The position numbers were made by a program, and so were the translations under genes. The notes below the pieces were generated by a model. It made no database searches. It was not told where the DNA came from and saw nothing but the letters and a program-made list of their open reading frames with translations. A DNA stretch of 64,000 nucleotides from Alentia gelatinosa (Eukaryota; Annelida; Polychaeta; Phyllodocida; Polynoidae). The DNA lies in NCBI GenBank assembly GCA_950022655.1, contig OX465591.1:48131048-48195047 (forward strand), given 5' to 3'. Shown piece by piece: positions 60,301 through 64,000 of the stretch (positions are counted from its first letter, which is position 1; every line of letters starts with the position of its first letter).

Positions 60301-63138
60301 TTTTGGTTGCCCTTAGCTTCATTTAGTTTATATTTCCAATAAGCGCTTTTCTCGTTCTTAATCTTGTGCTTTATCTCTCTACTTGTTCGGCATATTTCTG
60401 TCATCACAATGCGGTTGTTACTAGCTTTTAGTTGTCTAACTAGATCGCGACGGTGTCCAATCAGGTTTATTAGGTTGCGACTCATCCAGTTGGGTTTTGA
60501 GTCCTTAAAGGTCATTTTTTTAATTGGGCAGTATTGGTTTAGGTAGTCCGTTATTCTTTTTAGAAGGAGATTCCATTGATCATCCGCAGTCATATCTGCC
60601 CATTCAGGTGGCCACACGGTGGCTTTTAAGTACCCCTCTAACTGCTCATGATTGTAGTCCCTGTAGCTCCTACTGGTGAATGATTGCATTACCTTTTTTC
60701 TCGGTAGTTTTTTTCTTTTGGCTGACACGGGATGGTGGTCACTTATCATATCGTCTAGTACACTAGCTTTGCTTACCACATCCGAATTTGTATAAATGTT
60801 GTCGATCAGGGTTCCACCATTCGCGTTTGGGCGAGTGACATTATTAACCAGATGTCGCTGTCCATTTACTCGTAAAAAGGTTTGAAGAGTTTTGTATACG
60901 TATGAGCTTGTTTTGAGTGCGTCTACGTTAGTATCTCCTATTATCCAGACTTCCCTGTTGTTTAGTTCATCAGACTCTAATACCTTTTCAAGGGCTTCAT
61001 AAAACACTTTAGGTGATTTCGGTGGGGGCTTGTAGCAGGATATCACGCAGAGCCTTTGCAGTTTAGGCTTGTCTACCTTAATTACCAGCAATTCATAATT
61101 TTCATTCGTGACACTGAGACTACTTTTGACACAGTAGGGTGCGAGAGTGTTAGATATATAGCATGCCACCCCTCCCCATTTTGCTGTCTCTCTGTCTAGT
61201 CTGAATAAGGAGTATCCTGGCCACAGCAACATGGAGTTTGTATATCCCTCATGCAGGAGAGTTTCCGACAAACACAGGAAGCTCACATCATCATGGAAGC
61301 AAGAGATTAACTCATCGAGGTTTGCAAACAGGCTCCTGACATTTTGCCCAATTAGTCTAATACAATTTTTCTTTTTGCAATTCATTATAGTATTTTATCA
61401 ATAGGATGATAAGACAGGGCATGAGGATGATTGAACGTGATGAGAAGATGAATGAGAGCGGTCCAGCCACATTCATTATGTGGCCAGACCCGAACTGCCC
61501 AGCCACTATATAAAATATACTTATCAGAACGTATAATCAAAAGTACCGACTAGAATAAAAAAGAATCATGTTTTACAAAACCATCATCTTTCCTGAACTC
61601 GATATATGATTCCTTTTGTATGCAATACAATCAATGCATCTACTAGTTGTGAGATAAATTGTTTTACATCCAGGCACTACCTGCATTGGAAATATATTAA
61701 AAGATTCTGAAGAAGGCAGATATGTACAAGTGACAGTTTTTGCCACCTCCTTGAGAATAAAATGGATAATAAAGATCTGTCTAACTCTCCACTTGACCTA
61801 ATATATGTGGTATATGTGATATATTTGTTCATATGACATTTATCTAAAGAGAACAACCAAATGTCTCACACTCATCGGGATTAGTATAGGACAAAACAAA
61901 AAGATCTTTAACAAATACAGCCTTTTATCCTACCCCTAATATAAAATCCCATAGGCTTAACATTGGGTTTCCGTATGCCACGCTGACTGGCATACGGAGT
62001 TTCATATGCCACTAGTGGCATACAGCATTGTTATCATGTAATATTCCAAAATCGAGGAGATAGGGTAGGATTAAATCAAAACCTGATTCGTTTTAACCTT
62101 GGCCACCGCGTTCAACTCCTGAAGTTTTGGCTCCGGACTTCATTCGGCTTCGCCTCATGAAGTCACTTTGCCAAACTCCAGTCGTGGAATACGGTGGACA
62201 AGATTAAACCTCATCTAATTTACGATAGTATTTTTTGCAATACACTTGCTTTTTATGTGTAGAGGAAAATACCTGCTGTATGTCATCAAATCTTTAGAAC
62301 CTTTAATATATCTTTACAGGTTTGCAGTGTTTTGGAGGCATTTATTCCATGATGTAGAATGGCGTTAAAGCTGAGTGAATGAATTCTTCCTTCCTACTAT
62401 CTTACTGCATAATGGCAGGCTTAACTGGAACAGATCATGTAATTATTACAGACAACAAGTGACCAATTGTAGTATCAGTCTTTTGCTGTATTATGGAAAT
62501 AGATATCTCTTATGCATATATATTTTCGTGTGATACCTTCACCATTTGAAACTCAGGTGCGAGTAAATACTATCAAACCACAGTCTCACCTAGAAAGAAC
62601 ATGATTTTCTCTTGCTGGTTCTGGAGCCACAATCCCAGCTGAGGATGTTCCCCACCGGGACCGTAAAGGCTGTTCTGCAGGAGTAGATCAGAGAGCTTGA
62701 TTCGGTAATCAGTGGACAGAAGATGTCTTAGGTTCAGCATGAATGGACATGTGTATCTTTGTTCCCATTCTCTGTTTGCCCATTTACGGATTAACCATTG
62801 GGAGAGGGTTGTTTTTCCAACCCCTGATCTCCCACGTAGTAGGACAATCTTTTCCTTTTCAGATAGAATATTTTGGTAGCTGATGTTACTTTTTCCAAGT
62901 TTTCTCTGGTAGACGTTAAGTAGTGCATCATCTTGGTTACCGTGGGAATGAGCACCATCATCTTGGCTACCGTGGGAACGAGCACCATCATCTTGGTTAC
63001 CAGGGTCATGTTCCACCAGAAGAAGCTGAATAAATTCTTCTTCCAAATCAATTCTGACATCTCCCTTCATATCCAGAGTATGACCCTTGACTTTAATTGC
63101 ATCACGCAGTTTCTGTGAAAGCCCATCAACAGAGAGGT
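42270..63138 (-). CDS. NLR receptor gene (NACHT domain + LRRs), 14 exons assembled, both ends open
   Basis: Fourteen exons on the minus strand join in frame with GT/AG sites at every junction (62590-63138, 58280-58430, 57804-58074, 56441-56627, 55511-55770, 54061-54117, 53522-53724, 52423-52506, 52152-52235, 49164-49247, 45801-45884, 44044-44127, 43199-43282, 42270-42353), giving 2266 nt or about 755 residues with no stop. The order is P-loop, Walker B, sensor region, winged-helix and helical domains, then LRRs, which is the NLR architecture. Members are cytosolic innate immune sensors that oligomerise after ligand release of the NACHT ATPase. The first exon starts in phase 1 after an acceptor, so an upstream exon (perhaps a DEATH, CARD or DED domain) lies outside the recognised part; the last LRR exon ends on a donor, so more LRRs or a terminal exon follow. 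The introns are full of transposable elements, but the exons look intact. Family assignment is firm; subfamily and ligand are unknown. Confidence 0.9.
42455..42612. repeat. G-rich minisatellite (GGGGTTGGCGG)n in unit 1
   Basis: About fifteen units of GGGGTTGGCG/GGGGTTGGTG, with G runs of four to five. It is immediately followed by a larger dispersed-element copy (to 43027). Both strands of it are frame-open, which produces Gly/Pro-rich spurious ORFs. Confidence 0.93.
42613..43027 (+). mobile_element. Dispersed repeat family F copy in unit 1
   Basis: It follows the G-rich minisatellite and ends AATAAAGTGGTTAGTTTCATGCAGTG at 43002-43027. Blocks CCAACACCCACGA, ATACGCCCG, TGGTGTGAAATACAGCC and GAAAACAAGTCTATATTCAGCC are shared, in order, with 12.24-12.48 kb. 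Absent from unit 2. Confidence 0.7.
43199..43282 (-). CDS. NLR exon 13: LRR repeat 6 (84 nt; unit 1 only)
   Basis: The acceptor ATTCAG precedes 43282 and the donor GTAAGT follows 43199. It encodes LSGSVISDAGCGELANALL followed by RNSSIQTL. It has no counterpart in unit 2, where the flanking intron (from about 48462) is joined directly to a G-rich minisatellite; I searched the 46.0-48.3 kb interval by eye and saw no similar 84-nt exon. The C in GCG and the RNSS variant distinguish it from the other repeats. Confidence 0.86.
44044..44127 (-). CDS. NLR exon 12: LRR repeat 5 (84 nt; unit 1)
   Basis: The acceptor TGTTCAG precedes 44127 and the donor GTAAGT follows 44044. It encodes LSWTEITDVGLGELGKALQ followed by VNSSIQDL. 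It is paralogous with exon 10 by the tandem segmental duplication. Entry and exit phases (one base in, two bases out) are the same as in every other LRR exon, so joining it to exon 11 upstream and exon 13 downstream keeps the frame. Confidence 0.9.
44559..44984 (-). other. 141-codon ORF in the duplicated intron (unit 1), probably not coding
   Basis: It starts MCTVRLRNNRRPCSTC and ends ACSLYEHPGCS. The same frame is open in unit 2 (49679-50104) with about ten changes. The units are so similar that a shared open frame is not evidence of selection. No domain recognised, and it lies in an NLR intron between LRR exons. Confidence 0.25.
45801..45884 (-). CDS. NLR exon 11: LRR repeat 4 (84 nt; unit 2)
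   Basis: The acceptor CTTTAG precedes 45884 and the donor GTAAGT follows 45801. It encodes LGYTDISDIGWTKLGKALL followed by VNTSIQTL. It is the unit-2 copy of exon 14 (42270-42353); the difference I can see in the protein is D for N in the first line (GYTD against GYTN). The flanking introns match unit 1 for several hundred bases on each side. Confidence 0.9.
45991..48282. other. Unit-2-specific 2.25-kb intron sequence
   Basis: Has no counterpart in unit 1. Contains GC-rich sequence at 46080-46170 and CTCCTAGCAGATATTCTACACT at 47491, the segment shared with 4990. No element termini or coding domain recognised, so insertion in unit 2 and deletion in unit 1 are equally possible. Confidence 0.6.
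48283..48456. repeat. G-rich minisatellite (GGGGTTGGCC)n in unit 2
   Basis: About seventeen 10-bp units of GGGGTTGGCC or GGGATTGGCC. It directly abuts the unit-2 intron sequence that in unit 1 lies beyond exon 13, so the missing exon's breakpoint is at this repeat. The unit differs slightly from unit 1 (CC versus CG), showing independent homogenisation. Confidence 0.93.
49164..49247 (-). CDS. NLR exon 10: LRR repeat 3 (84 nt; unit 2)
   Basis: The acceptor TGTTCAG precedes 49247 and the donor GTAAGT follows 49164. It encodes LSGTKITDVGLGELGKALQ followed by VNSSIQDL. It is the unit-2 copy of exon 12 (44044-44127), from which it differs at only a few bases: the first line of the repeat reads LSGTK here and LSWTE there. 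The changes fall at variable, solvent-facing LRR positions while the scaffold is unchanged. Confidence 0.9.
49679..50104 (-). other. 141-codon ORF in the duplicated intron (unit 2), probably not coding
   Basis: Copy of the unit-1 frame at 44559-44984; see there. It ends near the foldback insertion at 50113. Confidence 0.25.
50113..50931. mobile_element. Foldback/TIR element, family A, copy 3, with preserved empty site
   Basis: Ends CCCTGTTTTTTAGTCAC and GTGACTGAAAAACAGGG are inverted repeats; GTCAGGG flanks both sides (50106-50112, 50932-50938). The corresponding site in unit 1 (about 44986-45000) reads straight through ATAGTCAGGGTTGTAG with one copy of the target. Inside, 50310-50400 and 50620-50690 are inverted relative to one another (TAAGGTATACATATATCCTAT against AGGTTATATGTATACCTTA), so it is a foldback element. 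No transposase. Confidence 0.95.
51180..51500 (+). mobile_element. Foldback element family B, copy 1
   Basis: AGAACTGCATCG, CAATACTCCATATGTTTGGATGGGCCG, the pair AGAGTATTG, GATGTCATCTCAAATT and GTAGTATTGTCACTTTACGGGG are shared with 52742-53110, but in the reverse order and orientation. Partly a palindrome at 51190-51320. Confidence 0.75.
51719..51982. repeat. Cluster of CCAGTCTGAGACTGG palindromes
   Basis: CCAGTCTGAGACTG, CCCAGTCTCAGACTGGG, GTCTCAGACTGG and CCCAGTCTGAGACTGGG occur at about 51720, 51847, 51894 and 51963, each next to a GGTAC or TACC sequence (GAGGTACC, GTACCTTGGATC). Probably pieces of a nested short inverted-repeat element. Confidence 0.7.
52152..52235 (-). CDS. NLR exon 9: LRR repeat 2 (84 nt)
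   Basis: The acceptor ATTCAG precedes 52235 and the donor GTGAGT follows 52152. It is 84 nt, in the same phase as its neighbours, and encodes LNWTNIPEAGWTELGRALL followed by VNSSIYAL. The LG-x-AL and NSSI-x-x-L landmarks match the other units, so it belongs to the same tandem array. It lies between two opposite-facing copies of a foldback element (51.18-51.50 and 52.74-53.11 kb) and is outside the duplicated units. Confidence 0.88.
52423..52506 (-). CDS. NLR exon 8: LRR repeat 1 (84 nt)
   Basis: The acceptor ATTTACAG precedes 52506 and the donor GTATGT follows 52423. The exon is 84 nt, entering with one base and leaving with two, and encodes one 28-residue LRR: L-R-I-V-S-L-D-A-x-S-A-GLLANFLISNDTIKRL. 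The L-x-x-L pattern with N-D-T-I-x-x-L at the end is the ribonuclease-inhibitor LRR type seen in NLR proteins. This is the most divergent repeat in the array, lacking the G-W-T-x-LG-x-AL core of the others. Confidence 0.82.
52742..53110 (-). mobile_element. Foldback element family B, copy 2 (opposite orientation)
   Basis: Reverse-complement relation to 51180-51500: CCCCGTAAAGTGACAATACTAC, AATTTGAGATGACATC, CAATACTCCACTCGTTTG and CGATGCAGTTCTATATA. LRR exons 8 and 9 sit between the two copies. Confidence 0.75.
53522..53724 (-). CDS. NLR exon 7: helical segment leading into the LRRs
   Basis: The acceptor AATGAAACAG precedes 53724 and the donor GTAAGT follows 53522; 203 nt, phase 0 to phase 2. 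It reads an acidic helix (DSDETLGETQLQNIQMIYES) and then TAIDVNGLVFVMKNAKNLYEL, where the D-x-x-GL-x-F-x(5)-NL-x-L spacing is that of the first ribonuclease-inhibitor-type LRR. It ends in phase 2, which fixes the phase of all the following 84-nt LRR exons. The upstream intron also contains a tRNA-derived SINE. Confidence 0.82.
53828..53995 (+). mobile_element. tRNA-derived SINE in NLR intron 6
   Basis: The head GCTCAGTGGCCAAGTGGTAG (polymerase III A box, TGGCCAAGTGG) and GGTCGTGGTCGGGTC (B-box-like, GGTCGGGTC for GGTTCGANNCC) have the spacing of a tRNA-like promoter, here resembling tRNA-derived SINE heads with TGTTCGCCTCGAGC between. A body of about 100 bp follows, ending in a TATATA-rich 3' end. 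Family unknown. Confidence 0.7.
54061..54117 (-). CDS. NLR exon 6: short 57-nt helical linker exon
   Basis: The acceptor TTCCCAG precedes 54117 and the donor GTGAGT follows 54061. The exon is exactly 57 nt, phase 0 to phase 0, and encodes 19 residues (SEDLHARDDVKQFVKDKIQ), an amphipathic helix. Both neighbours also present phase 0 at this junction, so including or skipping it keeps the frame. It is too short to show in a simple open-reading-frame scan. It could be an alternatively spliced cassette; that is inference. Confidence 0.72.
55511..55770 (-). CDS. NLR exon 5: winged-helix end and helical domain 2
   Basis: The acceptor TTTTGCAG precedes 55770 and the donor GTGAGT follows 55511; 260 nt, phase 1 to phase 0. 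It reads ADMEKAGLLHTELF, then KKSFCEFVHLSIQEILAMAHA. The F-x-HLSIQE-x-LA core is the most recognisable post-NACHT motif of NLRs (the F-x-H-x-(T/S)-x-QEF-(L/F)-AA stretch at the end of the winged helix). It continues with FNMASMFLIGLALDRE, an NLR helical-domain-2 helix that normally ends with W-V-x-x-F. No frameshift or stop is present. Confidence 0.9.
55771..56440. other. NLR intron 4
   Basis: The 86-codon minus-strand frame at 55890-56150 is not bounded by matching splice phases and shows no NLR motif, so I leave it out of the gene model. Confidence 0.5.
56441..56627 (-). CDS. NLR exon 4: winged-helix domain
   Basis: The acceptor CTCTTGGCAG precedes 56627 and the donor GTAAGT follows 56441; 187 nt, phase 0 to phase 1. 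The reading frame opens KSATRGLELESDSP and passes through LLEFLPPFTKLAMSGLQKL to LVFDDRDLAMAKVTLKN. The pattern L-x(2)-L-x(2)-LA-x(2)-GL followed 10-15 residues later by F-x(2)-DL is the standard winged-helix stretch of NLR proteins. The next exon supplies the second half of this domain. Confidence 0.85.
56628..57803. other. NLR intron 3
   Basis: 1.18 kb without recognised elements. Exon 3 leaves in phase 0 and exon 4 enters in phase 0, so no missing exon is required by phase. Confidence 0.55.
57804..58074 (-). CDS. NLR exon 3: end of NACHT, helical domain 1 and winged-helix start
   Basis: The acceptor TATTAG precedes 58074 and the donor GTGAGT follows 57804; 271 nt, entering with one base to complete AGA and leaving in phase 0. 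The join gives FSR-PFTGLAQL, the S-R-P motif at the end of sensor 1. It then reads DTHRVIKLLGLTEEKVDEFVEKHV, the usual NLR helix (...v.gFs.e...eYv...f), and continues with a cluster of helices (NNPTIRSACAIAYYASALCKVL) matching the family pattern in which the domain lists short peptide segments of low-complexity helices before the winged-helix domain. Conserved family context, no stop, and consensus splice sites support it strongly. Confidence 0.88.
58280..58430 (-). CDS. NLR exon 2: NACHT Walker B and sensor strand
   Basis: The acceptor TATTTTACAG precedes 58430 and the donor GTATGT follows 58280; 151 nt. With the G carried over from exon 1 it opens as D-GIDELPDLKTLL, so the join recreates FFLDGIDELP, the extended Walker B of NACHT ATPases (hydrophobic strand, D-G-x-DE). 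It ends with STKMVFSR, the sensor-1 strand that in this family reads up to the T/S-R-P triplet; the proline comes from the next exon. The precise rebuilding of two family motifs across both introns is the strongest evidence for this gene model. The intron between exons 1 and 2 is 4.16 kb and carries a retrotransposon. Confidence 0.92.
58701..59372 (-). pseudogene. Reverse transcriptase thumb and C-terminal tail, CR1-like
   Basis: This continues the frame of the endonuclease/RT ORF, 15 codons after its stop. It carries YRYLGVEVDSSLNW (RT block 7, the thumb-side YLG motif), SKLFKFAKLRKNL, VYNSSILPIIEYCGY, LHNRGMRMAL, and the terminal SPYIRGAKVWNSLSIDCQM. These are the standard landmarks of the C-terminal region in CR1/Rex-type elements. 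Without the premature stop this would be one protein. Confidence 0.85.
59418..61385 (-). pseudogene. Endonuclease + reverse transcriptase ORF (truncated by stop), CR1-like
   Basis: Residues 1-230 form an AP-endonuclease: GQNVRSL at the start, the catalytic glutamate in CLSETLL (about residue 41), GDTNVDALKTS (about 150; canonical elements read GDFN) and SDHHPVSA (about 218). After a linker with CPIKKMTFKD and WMSRNLINLI comes the RT: DKNKSSGLDHLQSAIL, VDYRKAFDSIHH (motif A aspartate), GVPQGSVLGPLLFILFIND (motif B) and LQYADDLVIYI (motif C, catalytic DD). RT blocks 1-2 (K-G-x-NYRPISLL ... Q-x-GFR) are missing by an in-frame deletion between SATVIPI and SIFTFLND, so a functional enzyme is unlikely. 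The terminating TAG falls just before the thumb, at CLTINVKKTKAMWFG. Confidence 0.88.
61925..62072. mobile_element. Short TIR element bounded by TCCTACCCC and GGGTAGGA
   Basis: ATCCTACCCCTAATATAAAA with CATAGGCTTAACAT on the left, and AGATAGGGTAGGATTAAA on the right. Similar left ends occur near 1055 (CTCCTACCCCTGATATAAAT) and, inverted, at 58240. Inside are repeated TGGCATAC palindromes. Confidence 0.5.
62075..62222. repeat. Foldback element in NLR intron 1, CGGCTTCGCC loop
   Basis: TTTTAACCTTGGCCACCG and GAAGTTTTGGC on the left are reversed at GCCAAACTCCAG and CGGTGGACAAGATTAAA on the right; the loop is CATTCGGCTTCGCCTCATG. It belongs to the class of palindromic elements seen at 32.7 and 53.0 kb. 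Confidence 0.8.
62590..63138 (-). CDS. NLR exon 1: linker and NACHT Walker A (P-loop)
   Basis: The acceptor TTTTCTAG lies just before 63138 and the donor GTGAGA follows 62590; the exon is 549 nt, phase 1 to phase 1. It reads an acidic helix-rich linker, then a degenerate 10-residue tandem repeat (G-x-QDDG-A-x-SHG, three copies at 62927-63003), then KEKIVLLRGRSGVGKTTLSQ, whose GRSGVGKT is the nucleotide-binding P-loop. It continues through WLIRKWA and FMLNLRHL, typical of NACHT strand 2 and the following helix, and ends in KIMFFL. That is the hydrophobic strand of Walker B, cut by the intron immediately before its first aspartate. The open frame continues 3 codons beyond the donor, which explains a slightly longer raw ORF. 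No Met is needed here because the exon opens in phase 1. Confidence 0.9.
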
Positions 63139-64000
63139 CTAGAAAAGATAAAAGATAAATCCAAAATTTCGAACATCATTCTTAAAGGGTCGGGGGCACT
63201 GAATAGAAGATAACAATTATCATCCATGGCCCCTATGATCATTGTTCAACCATTGTAAATGATTGTAAAAGTGTTATCGATCATACATGGGAATGACACG
63301 CTTGCAGCGTAACTTATTTTATGGTAAAAAATATCTCTTAGTCCTTTTTAAGATCTCGTTCCAGTTACAGGGGGATACAAGATCTCAGAGTTTACCTGCC
63401 ACACCCATTTTATTTTTTGCCCGACGAGACTTTACATACCCAAGTAGAGGTCATGCGAGGGTTTAGGTTTGATAATTCAAAGTATCGTTGGGAAGGACAT
63501 TTGTAGCCGACGAATTACGACCTCTCGTCCATTTGCGTTTTATTTTTTATCATTGGGCGGGGAGACCTCGTGAAAACTGTCCTGGGGCCTCTCCAAAGTG
63601 TTTTAGCGCATGCTACCTCTAGGGGTATTATGGGTAATTCAAAATAGCAAGTAAAAACTATTTAATTCATTTGAACTATCGGAAATATATTTATTATGAT
63701 TTTTATAAAAGCTGGAGGTCTCAGATGGAAAATTAATGTGTTATTTACTTAGATTTGCATACATACATACATGATGAAATTAGCTCCCCAAAATACCACT
63801 ATGTGTCACCCCAGGGCTGACTAAAGAAAAGATTCATTAGCAACCAATTAGAGACCAGTAAACACAAGAATCTGGCCAATAGGAAGAGAGTGACTACGCG
63901 ACCTCGTTCAAGTCTCCTTCAAAGTGTCTTACAAGCCTGTTTTGTCCTGGGATTCTCTCGAAGGACAAGGATTTCTCTCTCTACGGACGACGGGGTAAAT
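63139..64000. other. Sequence upstream of the first recognised NLR exon
   Basis: No DEATH, DED, CARD or other N-terminal domain exon is recognised in this 0.86 kb, so the gene's 5' part should lie beyond the window. Confidence 0.5.

Larger units (their letters stand above)
58701..61385 (-). mobile_element. CR1-like non-LTR retrotransposon inside NLR intron 1
   Basis: One open frame of 655 codons (61385 down to 59418) joins, after a single in-frame TAG, to a further 223-codon frame (59372-58701) with no frameshift. It encodes an AP-type endonuclease and a reverse transcriptase of the CR1-like clade with the usual C-terminal tail (MYKNRY..., SPYIRGAKVWNSL). It has the same orientation as the host gene. 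No ORF1 is visible upstream, so it is 5'-truncated or begins near 61.4-61.5 kb. I could not identify target duplications. The body reads as nearly intact and therefore relatively young. Confidence 0.9.

Overview
The window is eukaryotic: intron-rich, roughly AT-rich, and crowded with non-LTR retrotransposon remains, a Penelope-like element, many foldback or inverted-repeat (MITE-like) elements and long minisatellites. The only convincing host gene is an NLR (NACHT plus leucine-rich-repeat) receptor on the minus strand. Expanded NLR families with 84-nt LRR exons and CR1-like elements fit an invertebrate deuterostome; amphioxus (Branchiostoma) is my best guess, but this is inference from gene and repeat style, not from a species marker.

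Layout. 1-14 kb: no supported gene; foldback elements (2.33-2.44, 2.73-3.39 kb), two TA-flanked pogo/Tigger-like MITEs (10.26-10.99, 11.33-11.79 kb), G/C-rich repeats and a head-to-head inverted 11-bp minisatellite (12.65-13.63 kb). 14.06-18.06 kb: decayed CR1-like retrotransposon on the minus strand (SGNH-hydrolase-like ORF1, endonuclease, reverse transcriptase). 18.5-26.9 kb: nested MITEs, C-rich tracts, small tandem repeats, otherwise featureless. 26.9-32.4 kb: a minus-strand RT fragment, then a plus-strand retrotransposon fragment split by a Penelope-like element (29.10-32.36 kb) with 13-bp target duplications, direct terminal repeats carrying a hammerhead-ribozyme-like motif, PLE N-terminal coding sequence, and a zinc-finger ORF where the RT should be. 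33.98-37.62 kb: a pure 18-20 bp minisatellite open in all three plus-strand frames, flanked by a duplicated ~240-bp segment. 38-42 kb: two TIR elements, no gene.

42.27-63.14 kb: the NLR gene. Fourteen minus-strand exons can be assembled with consensus splice sites and matching phases: a 549-nt exon with the Walker A loop, an exon beginning at the Walker B DGIDEL motif, the remaining NACHT/winged-helix/helical exons, then a run of seven 84-nt, phase-2/2 LRR exons. The last five LRR exons lie in a tandem segmental duplication (units about 41.61-45.15 and 45.15-51.12 kb); unit 2 has lost one LRR exon at a G-rich minisatellite and gained an 819-bp foldback element whose empty site is preserved in unit 1. 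The first NACHT intron holds a 2.7-kb CR1-like element, almost open, in the same orientation as the gene. The gene continues beyond both recognised ends: no N-terminal effector domain is seen before 63.14 kb, and no terminal exon below 42.27 kb.

Exon boundaries were read by eye from splice consensus, phase and NLR family pattern; no alignment or transcript data were available.
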